The translations under genes and the position numbers were made by a program. The notes under the pieces are model-generated. The model did not search any database. It saw only the letters and a program-made list of their open reading frames with translations, and was not told the DNA's origin. Shown here one piece after another: positions 34,020-42,895 of a stretch of DNA of 59,227 nt (position 1 is its first letter; each line of letters opens with the position of its first letter). The DNA is from an uncultured Bacteroidales bacterium (GTDB lineage Bacteria; Bacteroidota; Bacteroidia; Bacteroidales; Bacteroidaceae): positions 1 through 59,227 of the forward strand of contig CACYCZ010000083.1 of the NCBI GenBank assembly GCA_902773055.1. The letters run 5' to 3'.

Positions 34020-36899
34020 ATGAAGACAACATTATTCCTGTTCTTGTTTTCAGTTGCCACGGTATGTATTGCTGTTGACCTGTCAGGGAGGACTTCATTT
34101 TCGGATGTAGTCATGTTGCCGGATTCGACATCTTCGGTAAAGCCTTCAGCAAGAAATGTAAAGAAGAAGGATAAAGGAAAGACTGCGGATTTAACAGAGC
34201 AGGTTTCACGTTCAGGACGGAATGCACAAGCCTTGGCTGATACAGCGAGAGGCCATGTGCCGCAGTTGGCCATTGATTCTTTGCGCTCAGATACGTTGGC
34301 GGCTGATTCTGTGGCAAGTGATTCGGCGAAGAAAGATAGTGGCTTGGAGTTCCCTGTGCAGTATGAAGCCAGTGACTCAACTACTTATGATGCTGATACA
34401 AGGTTGTCAACACTCTTCGGCAACAGCAAGGTCGTCTATCAGGATATGCAGTTGGAGGCCGCTATCATATCAATGAATAATGACAGCAGTCTGGCTCATG
34501 CCATTGGTGTGAAGGACTCGGTTAACGGTTGGGTGGGGAAACCTGTTTATAAGCAGAAATCTGATAATTATGAGAGCGAGGAAATGACATATAATTTTAA
34601 GACCAAAAAAGGTTTTATCAAGCATGTGTCTACAGCTCAGGGTGACGGTTTTCTGAATAGTGAGTCCTCGAAGCGAGGCAGTGACGGAACTTTGTTCCTG
34701 CAGCACGCCAAGTATACAACCTGTGACCATGATCCGCCCCATTTTTATCTGGCATTGTCCAGAGCAAAGGTGTATCCGGGAAAAGAGGCTATTTTCGGAC
34801 CGGCCTATCTGGTCGTGGCAGATGTGCCGCTGCCCTTGGCTATTCCAATGGGATTCTTTCCTTTTACAAGTTCCTATTCAAGTGGTTTTATCATGCCAAC
34901 CTACGGCTCGGAAACATCTCGTGGATTCTATCTGCGAAATGGTGGATACTATTTTGCCATTAACGACCGGGTTGACCTGAATCTGCTGGGAGAGGTCTAT
35001 ACCAAGGGCTCTTGGGGATTGAATGCATCTTCGACATATAGGAAACGCTACAAGTATTCAGGAAATGTATATGTAAATTATCAGAATACCGTCGAGGGAG
35101 AAAAAAATATGCCGGACTATACGAAATCAACGAGTTTCAAACTGCAATGGTCTCATCGGCAAGACACCAAGGCTTCGATGTATTCAAATTTGTCTGCCAG
35201 CGTAAATTTTGCTACATCCAATTTTGAACGTAATGACTTAGCAGGCAGATATGATCCCGTGGCATACACCCAAAGTACCCGAACGAGTAGTGTCAGTTAT
35301 TCCCGTACCATTCCCAGCCTGAACATGACATTGTCAGCATCAAGTAACTTGAGTCAGAACATGCAGGATTCTACGATTGCAATGACGTTGCCGGATCTGA
35401 ATATAGCCATCTCGCGTTTTTACCCGTTTAAGCGTAAAAAGGCGGCAGGAAAGCCTCATTGGTATGAAAAGATCTCAATGACTTATACCGGACAACTGAG
35501 CAACAGTATTAATACGAAAGAGGATAAGCTGATGAAAAGCAGTCTTGTCAAGGATTGGCGCAATGGTATGCTGCATACAATACCTCTGAGTGCAACTTTT
35601 TCCTTGTTTAAGTATATAAATGTATCTCCGACGGTCAATTTCAGAGACCGCATGTATACGAACAAGATTATGCAGTCATGGGATGTCGAAAACCAGACTG
35701 TAGCCCGTGATACTATTTACGGTTTCTACAATGTTTACAATTGGGATGCAGCCTTGTCGGCAAGTACGACGCTGTATGGTTTTTACAAACCATGGAAAAA
35801 ACTGTTTGGTGACAAGATAATTGCTGTCCGCCACGTGTTGAAACCGACATTGTCATATAATTATTCCCCCGATTTCGGTACCGCTTCCTATGGATATTAT
35901 GATACATATGTCAAAACCGACGCAAACGGAAACGTGTCGACCGTGAGTTATTCGCCATATTCTTCCGGCTTGTATGGCGTGCCTGGGCGTGGCAAGACAG
36001 GAAGTATCTCAATGTCGTTGAGCAATAATCTGGAAATGAAGATAAAAAGTGATGCTGATTCTACTGGAGAGAAGAAAATCAGCCTCATTGATGAATTCTC
36101 GGCAAATATGTCCTATAATATGGCTGCCGTTACAAGACCGTGGAGCGACTTGTCTACAAGGATTAGGCTGAAATTAACAAAGCGGTATACTTTCAGTATG
36201 GCAGCGATGTTTGCTACCTATGCTTACAAATTTAATGAAAATGGCAATGTTGTAGTGGGAGACCGTACGGAGTGGAGTTATGGACGATTTGGACGTTTTC
36301 AGGGTATGTCTCAAAACCTGTCGTATACATTTAATAACTCAACATTCAAGAAAAAGGACAAAACGCGGAAGCAGTCTCGGAGTAGTCAGCATGATGATGA
36401 CTTAGAAGACCTTGATTTGGACGAAGACGAAGATGTAAATGAGTCAAACGTTGATCCCGAATTGCGCAATAATAATGTGACACAGGAGAGAGAGCGTTCC
36501 AAAATTAATTCTGATGGTTACATGAATTTCTCTATTCCATGGAGTTTTACTGTTTCCTATGGTATTTCCATGCGTGAGAATACATCAGCAAAAATCAATG
36601 AGAAAACAATGCGGTATCCGTATAAGTTTACTCAAAATCTGAATTTTTCAGGACATATATCCCTGTCTGAAGGGTGGAATATCAGTTACAATTCCGGCTA
36701 TGATTTCAATTTCCACCGCCTGTCGATGACAACGGCATCTCTTTCCAGAGATTTGCATTGCTTTTCAATGACTTGTTCTGTTGTGCTGAAGCCTTATACT
36801 TCGTTTAACTTTTCTTTCCGGGCGAAGATGTCTACAATTGCCGATCTCTTGAAATGGGAGAAACGAAGCAGCTATAGTACAAATGTAGTTTGGGAATAA
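34020..36899 (+). CDS. lptD: LptD-like outer-membrane LPS assembly protein
   Basis: 959 aa from MKTTLFLFLFSVATVCIA (34020), a good signal peptide; the frame is open to a GTG at 33975. After a Ser/Asp/Thr-rich linker, residues about 125-250 match the LptA/OstA-like periplasmic domain of Bacteroidetes LptD (DNYESEEMTYNFKTKKGFIKH, KYTTCDHDPPHFYLALSRAKVYPGKEAIFGPAYLVVADVPLPLAIPMGFFPF). The rest is a large beta barrel (IMPTYGSETSRGFYLRNGGYYFAI). An acidic insert near residues 790-812 (DDDLEDLDLDEDEDVNES) probably forms a loop. The family inserts LPS into the outer leaflet; LptE was not seen here. Confidence 0.85.
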   Translation: MKTTLFLFLFSVATVCIAVDLSGRTSFSDVVMLPDSTSSVKPSARNVKKKDKGKTADLTEQVSRSGRNAQALADTARGHVPQLAIDSLRSDTLAADSVASDSAKKDSGLEFPVQYEASDSTTYDADTRLSTLFGNSKVVYQDMQLEAAIISMNNDSSLAHAIGVKDSVNGWVGKPVYKQKSDNYESEEMTYNFKTKKGFIKHVSTAQGDGFLNSESSKRGSDGTLFLQHAKYTTCDHDPPHFYLALSRAKVYPGKEAIFGPAYLVVADVPLPLAIPMGFFPFTSSYSSGFIMPTYGSETSRGFYLRNGGYYFAINDRVDLNLLGEVYTKGSWGLNASSTYRKRYKYSGNVYVNYQNTVEGEKNMPDYTKSTSFKLQWSHRQDTKASMYSNLSASVNFATSNFERNDLAGRYDPVAYTQSTRTSSVSYSRTIPSLNMTLSASSNLSQNMQDSTIAMTLPDLNIAISRFYPFKRKKAAGKPHWYEKISMTYTGQLSNSINTKEDKLMKSSLVKDWRNGMLHTIPLSATFSLFKYINVSPTVNFRDRMYTNKIMQSWDVENQTVARDTIYGFYNVYNWDAALSASTTLYGFYKPWKKLFGDKIIAVRHVLKPTLSYNYSPDFGTASYGYYDTYVKTDANGNVSTVSYSPYSSGLYGVPGRGKTGSISMSLSNNLEMKIKSDADSTGEKKISLIDEFSANMSYNMAAVTRPWSDLSTRIRLKLTKRYTFSMAAMFATYAYKFNENGNVVVGDRTEWSYGRFGRFQGMSQNLSYTFNNSTFKKKDKTRKQSRSSQHDDDLEDLDLDEDEDVNESNVDPELRNNNVTQERERSKINSDGYMNFSIPWSFTVSYGISMRENTSAKINEKTMRYPYKFTQNLNFSGHISLSEGWNISYNSGYDFNFHRLSMTTASLSRDLHCFSMTCSVVLKPYTSFNFSFRAKMSTIADLLKWEKRSSYSTNVVWE

Positions 36900-36945
36900 A
36901 AGGAAAATAGATTCGTATAGATTTTTTTATTTGCGGAAGATTGTT

Positions 36946-36953
36946 TATATTTG
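36946..36953 (+). promoter_or_regulatory. -7 box (TATATTTG) of the 6S-like RNA
   Basis: Exact TAnnTTTG match ending 7 nt before the inferred RNA start near 36960. It lies in a gap with no plus-strand gene after it. Confidence 0.55.
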
Positions 36954-36959
36954 CATCAA

Positions 36960-37143
36960 TATAAGAGTAGAGGTTGCATTGGCCTGATCGGGATTCTCAT
37001 CAATTTTGATTACACTACCGAGTAAATAAAGTTCTCTGCTCAATGGCGGGCTGTCATAGAACAGATTACAGCGAGAAGAGACGACTCAAATCATGTTTTA
37101 TTTCGGAGTTTCATCACATCACCAATGTAGCCTCTCTTTTTTT
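36960..37143 (+). ncRNA. ssrS: Structured RNA, probable 6S RNA
   Basis: About 180 nt between a -7 box (36946-36953) and a T run (37137-37143). The two ends close in a stem: 36969-36982 (AGAGGTTGCATTGG) pairs with 37122-37135 (CCAATGTAGCCTCT), with two G-U wobbles. Further in, CCG plus AAATAAA (37018-37030) pair with TTTATTT plus CGG (37097-37106), and TTCTC-GC pairs with GC-GAGAA to form an apical arm. Between the outer and inner stems lies a large unpaired bubble. A single long rod with central bubble, this length and a terminal T run are the features of 6S RNA, which binds the housekeeping RNA polymerase. The identity is inferred; no sequence search was done. Confidence 0.6.
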
Positions 37144-37173
37144 CTTACTTGCTAAACGTTTTATATATTAGGC

Positions 37174-38064
37174 TTAATTGTCGTTCAGCATTGTAAAATA
37201 TCCCAATTTATATATATTGAAAACAAAAAGTGAGGGGTGGTGACTCAGCAGATTTTTGCGTTCTATATTGGCAAAAAGCATATGCCATATTCTGACGAGG
37301 GGTAGGAGATGACAGCGTTGCAGCCTTAAAAATGTTTGGTACAGGATAGAGCCTTCTTGTAGTTTGTCTTTAATTATTCTAAGGTTTTGCAATGCCTTTT
37401 CAGTCTTTATCAAATATGTGAGGTTGCTGTCAATGCCTGTGTGGATTAATGGATTGTCAATATGTGTGATATTAATCCCGCATCGTTTTAATCCGATACC
37501 GAAAAGTGTGTCTTCATAGCCATATTGTACTATTGAATCATCAAAATTGACGCTATGGAACACCGTGGCATTAATCATTATGTTGAAGGAAGAGAAACGC
37601 ATGTACGGATGTGAGCCGCGATATTTCATAGAGCGGATGCTGTGGGCATTTTCTTCGTATCTGTAGCGTAGTTGATTATCAGTACGGCTGTATTTGGCAG
37701 ATGTTTTTATTCCACCGCAAATCACGTCGTTTCCTTTTGCTGCCGATAAATATGTGCTGATAAAAGTATCGGAACATACTTCTGCGTCACTATCTATGAT
37801 TAAAACCCATTCATATTTCATCTGTTTGGTCATTTTGTTCAGAATTCGTGACCGACCCAGATTTGTGTCGCTTTCTTGATAGTGACAGTTTGTAATTAGG
37901 TTGATTTTTCTGTTTTGGGTGATTGTCTCAGTGTCAGAACAATCATCAGCGACAATTATTTCATATTCTTCCAGCAAAGAACATTGCTTGCATTGAAGGG
38001 CTAGTTCTTGAACCAATTGTACACAGACATAGTTGAAAGTTGGGATGAGTATGGATAGTCGCAT
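37174..38064 (-). CDS. Family 2 glycosyltransferase
   Basis: 296 aa from MRLSILIPTFNY (38064), the canonical GT2 start; an ATG at 38124 adds 20 unlike residues. The GT-A nucleotide-sugar fold is clear: EIIVADDCSD, NLGRSRILNKM, and the DxD-type metal site VLIIDSDAEV. Later, RFSSFNIMINATVF and YGYEDTLFGIGLKRCG (the ED acceptor motif) follow. The C-terminus is Leu/His-rich and may be membrane-associated. The sugar and acceptor are unknown; envelope glycan synthesis is likely from the neighbours yidC and the S9 peptidase. It is separated from the peptidase stop by 60 nt and is last of that run. Confidence 0.88.
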   Translation of the reverse strand: MRLSILIPTFNYVCVQLVQELALQCKQCSLLEEYEIIVADDCSDTETITQNRKINLITNCHYQESDTNLGRSRILNKMTKQMKYEWVLIIDSDAEVCSDTFISTYLSAAKGNDVICGGIKTSAKYSRTDNQLRYRYEENAHSIRSMKYRGSHPYMRFSSFNIMINATVFHSVNFDDSIVQYGYEDTLFGIGLKRCGINITHIDNPLIHTGIDSNLTYLIKTEKALQNLRIIKDKLQEGSILYQTFLRLQRCHLLPLVRIWHMLFANIERKNLLSHHPSLFVFNIYKLGYFTMLNDN

Positions 38065-38124
38065 TTTGTCAGAAACATTAAAGTCCGTGAAGTAGTGGTG
38101 CCCTGAAGAGTTGTTAGCGTGCAC

Positions 38125-40272
38125 TTATTTTTTTAGCCACCGGTCTAACCAGTTGAAGAATGTCCTTTGCCAAAGGATTCCATTTTGTGGCTTCAGTACC
38201 CAATGATTTTCATCAGGGAGAAGGAGCAACTGGGCTGGAATGCCGCGCATTCGTGCTTCGACAAAGGCAGATTCTCCTTGTGAATTCAGTATCCGGTAGT
38301 CTTTCATGCCGTGTATGCACAATATTGGGGTGTCCCATTTGTGTACACTGAGATGGGGGGAGTCTGAATAGGCGTTGTTGCTGGGATTGTTCCAAGGGGC
38401 ACCGCCAAGATCCCAATTGGGGAACCACATCTCTTCTGTTTCACCCCATTGCTGGTGGAAGTTGAAAATTCCGTCGTGGGCAATAAAGGCTTTGAAGCGC
38501 TTTTCGTGGTGTCCGGCCAGCCAATATACGCTATAGCCTCCGAAACTTGCACCGACACAGCCTAGGTGTTCTTTATCTACGTATGGCTCTTTGGCGAGGT
38601 CGTCAATGGCAGACAGATAGTCTTTCATGCAAAGTCCTGCGTAGTCTCCGCTTATTTCTTCAAGCCATTCCATTCCAAAACCGGGTAGGCCCCGGCGGTT
38701 GGGGGCGATGACAATATATCCATTTGCAGCCATGATTTGGAAGTTCCAACGATAACTCCAGAATTGTGACACAGGAGATTGGGGACCTCCTTCGCAGAAG
38801 AGAAGGGCCGGATATTTCTTGTTGGGGTCAAAATGGGGAGGATATATGACCCATGCCAGTTCTTGCTTGTTGTCAATAGTCTTTATCCAGCGTTCTTGGA
38901 CTTTGCCGAAGGTCAGATTGTCATAGAAATATTTATTCTCAAATGTCAGTTGTTTCAGTGACTTGTCTTTGAGCAGGAGTTGGTAAACTTCATCTGCCTG
39001 ACTCATGCTATGGCGCTTTACGAACAGGGACTTCCCGTCCTTTGCCAAAGAAACTATGCTGTAATCGAAGATGCCTTCTGTCAATTTCTTAACCTGGGCC
39101 TTCAGATTGGTTGAGTATACCATGGTAGTCCCATGCCATACCCCCGTAAAATAGAGCGTCTTAGAGTCGTTTCCCCAGCAGTATGTATCTACATTGGATT
39201 CAAAGCTTTCTGTTACATATTGTTTTTTGCCAGAGGCAATGGTATAGATACACAGTCGGTTACGGTCGCTCTCATATCCGTCTCTTTCCATACTCTGCCA
39301 AGCAATATATTGTCCGTCAGGTGAAAATGCAGGATTGGTATCGTAGCCTACGTTACAGTCTTCTTTCTGCTGGTTGACCTCCTGATATTGGTATGATTTT
39401 GTGTCATCTGTTTCGGGGGCGATATAGTTGGCCGGTTTGCATATGTTGGTGGTCTTACCTGTTTGCGTATTATATATGTATATATCGCTGTCGGTACTGG
39501 AGGCATATTTAACTCCGGTTTTCTTGCGACAGGTGTATGCTATCAGCTTGGAGTCTGGACTCCATGCCAGCTGTTCTGTACCTCCAAACGGGAGCATAGG
39601 ACATTCGTAGGGCTCATTGTTAAGAATATCAGTGATGTTGCTTATACCATTCAGACTGAAATCGGCAAGAAATGGATGGGGGATAGTGGTTACGAAGTGG
39701 TCCCAGTGTTTGTAGTTCATGTCGTTGATAACCATACCGCTTGCCTTGGGCAGGTCATCGTATTTCTTATCTATGCTGGCATAGGTGTCTACTTCGCGTA
39801 TGAGGATGATTTTCTTTTCGTCAGGCGACAGGAGGTAGTCTTCTATGTCGTCTTCCAAATTGGTTATTTGTTGTCGTCCTGTACCATCGGCATTCATGCA
39901 CCACAACTGGTTGCTGCCGCTTTTACTGCTTAGATACAGCACTTGTTTGCCGTTATTTATATATGTAGGTGTATTTTCGCTTTTGACATCAGTGGTAAGT
40001 TGTTTGCTTTCTTTCTGGTTCATGTCATAGGCATAGAGCACGGTATGGCTCTTGTTTTGGCTCACGCTGTAATAGGTGACTCCGTATATGGCGTCTTTCT
40101 CGTTGGGAGATTGGACAAAGGCGTTTATTCTGCCCATTGCCCATAGGGCTTCAGGCGTCATCAGGTCACTGTTCAGTTTCAGATTATTTCTGCCGATGAA
40201 AGTTTCTGTCGGTTCTTTAGCCATTGTGGTGCTTATGGTTAGGAATAGTGCTATCCAAAGGTTCTTTTTCAT
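38125..40272 (-). CDS. Exported S9 family (prolyl oligopeptidase-type) peptidase
   Basis: 715 aa with a signal peptide (cleavage after TMAK near residue 19). The N-terminal 440 residues are a WD40/TolB-like beta propeller with repeats such as LSPDEKKIILIRE, WSPDSKLIAYTCRK and FSPDGQYIAWQSM. The C-terminal alpha/beta hydrolase domain holds the triad S576 (GASFGGY), D658 (GMKDYRI) and H690 (DENHWV). It is a periplasmic di- or oligopeptidase, useful to proteolytic Bacteroidales; it looks most like the acylaminoacyl/dipeptidyl peptidase branch. It starts 15 nt after the yidC stop, so it is probably co-transcribed with yidC. Confidence 0.93.
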   Translation of the reverse strand: MKKNLWIALFLTISTTMAKEPTETFIGRNNLKLNSDLMTPEALWAMGRINAFVQSPNEKDAIYGVTYYSVSQNKSHTVLYAYDMNQKESKQLTTDVKSENTPTYINNGKQVLYLSSKSGSNQLWCMNADGTGRQQITNLEDDIEDYLLSPDEKKIILIREVDTYASIDKKYDDLPKASGMVINDMNYKHWDHFVTTIPHPFLADFSLNGISNITDILNNEPYECPMLPFGGTEQLAWSPDSKLIAYTCRKKTGVKYASSTDSDIYIYNTQTGKTTNICKPANYIAPETDDTKSYQYQEVNQQKEDCNVGYDTNPAFSPDGQYIAWQSMERDGYESDRNRLCIYTIASGKKQYVTESFESNVDTYCWGNDSKTLYFTGVWHGTTMVYSTNLKAQVKKLTEGIFDYSIVSLAKDGKSLFVKRHSMSQADEVYQLLLKDKSLKQLTFENKYFYDNLTFGKVQERWIKTIDNKQELAWVIYPPHFDPNKKYPALLFCEGGPQSPVSQFWSYRWNFQIMAANGYIVIAPNRRGLPGFGMEWLEEISGDYAGLCMKDYLSAIDDLAKEPYVDKEHLGCVGASFGGYSVYWLAGHHEKRFKAFIAHDGIFNFHQQWGETEEMWFPNWDLGGAPWNNPSNNAYSDSPHLSVHKWDTPILCIHGMKDYRILNSQGESAFVEARMRGIPAQLLLLPDENHWVLKPQNGILWQRTFFNWLDRWLKK

Positions 40273-40287
40273 GATTGTGGAGGCTGT

Positions 40288-42165
40288 TTATTTGTTTTGT
40301 CTTCTTTGCTGCATGGCTTTCTGTTGTTGTTGCATGGCTTCAAGTCTTGCAGCAAGTCCTTTCATTTTCTGAGGATTATTAGTATTCTTCTCATAGTTCT
40401 TTTCCAGTTGAGCAAGCAGTTTGTTGTCATCGGTTCTCCAACGCAGGAACCACATGATGATTGCGCTGAACATGAGAGATATCCAATAATAGTAGTTCAG
40501 TCCGGCGGAGTAGTTGTTGAACACGAAGAAGAAGAAGATGGGCATCAGCATCATCATCCATTGCATCATCTTCATTTGCTGTGCATTTTGGCCAGTGGCT
40601 GCCATGGAATCTTTTTGCATCCTCATGTTTATCCAGCTGTAGAGCAGGTTGCTTGCACAGAACAGGATGCAGAACAGACTGATGTGGTCGCCGATGAACG
40701 GCAGTTCGTGTTGGAAGGTAATGATGGAATCATAGGTAGACAAATCGTCAGACCACAGGAAGTGCTGTCCTCTCAGTTCAATGGCAACTGGAACGAAGTT
40801 GAACATGGCAATCCAGATTGGGGTCTGCAACAGTATTGGAAGGCATCCGCCCATAGGGCTCACGCCATATTTGCTGTATGTCCCCATAATCTCCTGCTGC
40901 ATTTGCATGGCATCTTCCTTGTTGGGGTATTTTTTCTGTATTTCTTCAATTTTCGGTCTGAGTACACGCATCTTGGCACTGCTCAGATAGCTTTTTCTTG
41001 TTGTCGGGTATACAAGTATTTTGAGCAGGATGGTGATGAGCAGAAGTACGATACCCATGGATATTCCAAAGTTGGTCAACCAGTTAAACAGGTAGATGGT
41101 GAAAAAACGGTTAATCCATCTTATCAGCGGCCAGCCAAGATATACAAGATGTTCCAGGTTGAGATCCTTGTCGGTCAAGCTGAGCCTATTGGTTTTCTGG
41201 AGTAATTGGAATTGATTGGGTCCAAAATAGAATTGAAATTGGCAGGCTTGTGTGCCGGTCGGGTCAAATGAGGTCTGTGTGCTTGCCTCGTATGCCTTGA
41301 GAAATCCAGAGCCTTTTTCAACAGGTGTACTTTTCAGGCGAGTGTTATTAAAGTTCTGATGCCCTATCATGACACAGCTGAAAAACTGATTCTTGAAAGC
41401 TATCCAGTCAAGGTTTTGCTCAGGAGTCTTTTCTTCCTCCTTTGTTTCACTGAGTTGCTTTGGAGTGGTGTCGTCGGCAGTCTTGTAGGTGAGGGTAGAA
41501 TAGCGTGCCTCAAAGTCGTAGCCTTTTTCTTGTTGTCTGGCTTTTTCTTTCCAGTTTACGAGAATATAGTGCTGATTGGGTGCAAGATATTTTTCCAGCC
41601 CGGTGCTTTCTATGGTAAGATTGGTCATATAGCTGCCGGGAATCAGCTTATAGCAGAGACGGAGCGTGCTGCTGTCGGTGCCGGTAATGTACAAGGTTGC
41701 TGTTGAGTCGGTGATGTCTTCTGCGGTGAAAAAGTATTCTTTGGTATTGACATTCTCTGCCTTCAGGGCAAGGGTATAGTCTAATGTGGCGCTTTCCTGA
41801 TTGAACAACTGTACATTCTTGCCGGTCTGGTCCTTGTAGTTGAGCAGTTCTGCCGATTTAATGTTACCGCCTTTTGTGCTGAGGCAAATCTTGACGAGGT
41901 TGTTTTTGAGGATGATGTCCTGTGCTTGGCCTTGTTTGTGTCTGCCGAACAAGGTCGTAGTGTCTTGTGCAGACAGTTGTGCTTCCAAAGCTTGTTGCTT
42001 CTCTTGCCTGACTTTGTTCTCTGCTTCTTTCTTAGTATTGATTGCCGCTATGGAATCACGCTCTCTTTGCAGGGCTATTTCTTCTTTGGACGGCTGACTG
42101 AAGTAACTGAATCCTATGAATACTAATGCTATAAGTATAAATCCTGTGACAGTATTTTTATCCAT
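40288..42165 (-). CDS. yidC: Membrane protein insertase YidC
   Basis: Inserts and folds inner-membrane proteins alone or with SecYEG. 625 aa. An N-terminal membrane anchor (TVTGFILIALVFIGFSYF) is followed by the large periplasmic domain (about 30-350) typical of Gram-negative YidC. The conserved membrane core begins at WLTNFGISMGIVLLLITILLKILVYPTTRKSYLSSAKM and continues PMGGCLPILLQTPIWIAMF. The C-terminus is Lys/Gln/Met-rich and basic, fitting ribosome contact. Promoter box at 42196-42203; the S9 peptidase and a glycosyltransferase follow on the same strand. Confidence 0.96.
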   Translation of the reverse strand: MDKNTVTGFILIALVFIGFSYFSQPSKEEIALQRERDSIAAINTKKEAENKVRQEKQQALEAQLSAQDTTTLFGRHKQGQAQDIILKNNLVKICLSTKGGNIKSAELLNYKDQTGKNVQLFNQESATLDYTLALKAENVNTKEYFFTAEDITDSTATLYITGTDSSTLRLCYKLIPGSYMTNLTIESTGLEKYLAPNQHYILVNWKEKARQQEKGYDFEARYSTLTYKTADDTTPKQLSETKEEEKTPEQNLDWIAFKNQFFSCVMIGHQNFNNTRLKSTPVEKGSGFLKAYEASTQTSFDPTGTQACQFQFYFGPNQFQLLQKTNRLSLTDKDLNLEHLVYLGWPLIRWINRFFTIYLFNWLTNFGISMGIVLLLITILLKILVYPTTRKSYLSSAKMRVLRPKIEEIQKKYPNKEDAMQMQQEIMGTYSKYGVSPMGGCLPILLQTPIWIAMFNFVPVAIELRGQHFLWSDDLSTYDSIITFQHELPFIGDHISLFCILFCASNLLYSWINMRMQKDSMAATGQNAQQMKMMQWMMMLMPIFFFFVFNNYSAGLNYYYWISLMFSAIIMWFLRWRTDDNKLLAQLEKNYEKNTNNPQKMKGLAARLEAMQQQQKAMQQRRQNK

Positions 42166-42195
42166 GATAATTATAATATTTTATGTAACAAAATA

Positions 42196-42203
42196 CAAAG
42201 TTA
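42196..42203 (-). promoter_or_regulatory. -7 box of the yidC promoter (TAACTTTG on minus strand)
   Basis: Plus-strand CAAAGTTA, about 31 nt upstream of the yidC ATG; exact TAnnTTTG match. Confidence 0.55.
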
Positions 42204-42432
42204 ACCTTTTTATGCCAAACGGAGGGCTTTTGTGGAGGAAAAGCTTTTTGCGGTGGCATTTTATATTAGTGAAACTGGGGGAAGAAAATCTTGCTGTCGC
42301 TTGTAGAGATAGTTGAGTCTTGGGCTTTCCTGTTCTGTAGTGTCCCATTTTTTCTCCAGAGATTGCTCTTGACTGCCAATACCGACACGTACTATATGTC
42401 TCCTGTATGAGTGTCGTTTTTTTAATATATAT

Positions 42433-42600
42433 TAACATTTGCGGCCGCCTATGTTTTTGTTTGGGAGCACCCTCGTCAGAAGGCCTTGTGGCCGGGGTAA
42501 ATTTTGAAGGCCTGCTGGTTTTCACTGGCAGGCCTACGAGTTTTAACGCACAGGCCTGCCAGTGAAAACTGCAAGGCCTGTGCGTTTTTCTTAATATTTT
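42433..42600 (+). repeat. Dispersed palindromic repeat, copy 2
   Basis: Best-preserved copy; core 42464-42590. Arm A GTTTTCACTGGCAGGCCT (42518-42535) is the exact reverse complement of arm B AGGCCTGCCAGTGAAAAC (42552-42569). The start of arm B extended left, AACGCACAGGCCT (42545-42557), is in turn the exact reverse complement of arm C AGGCCTGTGCGTT (42574-42586), which is followed by TTTC. A-B and B-C pairing exclude each other. The gap 42166-42895 between yidC and the DUF3078 gene holds this repeat and two promoters; I see no gene in it. Confidence 0.85.
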
Positions 42601-42862
42601 CACAAAATCTAAAATTTGCTAAATTCGGTTAAAATTATTAAATGCCATTGGTGTTGATCCTGAAATTTCATGACAATTACGCTTGTTTGCCTGCCTGAGT
42701 GGAAATATATGGAGATGCTATGCTTTCTGATAGGTTTTGTTGCCTTTGCGGCGGTTCTCTTCTGATGTTGTCGGCTTGCTCGTTTAATATCGTCACAGAC
42801 TGACAGGAGTATTGTTTTTGTAAAATTTTGTCATTTTGGGGAAATATGTCTTCTAATTTTAA

Positions 42863-42870
42863 TAAGTTTG
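42863..42870 (+). promoter_or_regulatory. -7 box (TAAGTTTG) of the DUF3078 gene
   Basis: Exact TAnnTTTG match, 26 nt before the GTG start at 42896. Confidence 0.55.
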
Positions 42871-42895
42871 CAGTTGAAAACGCAAAATTGCTGAC

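Noticed and set aside
40297-41205. 302-codon open frame on the plus strand
   Set aside because: Antisense to yidC; His-rich composition is a reflection of the opposite coding strand.
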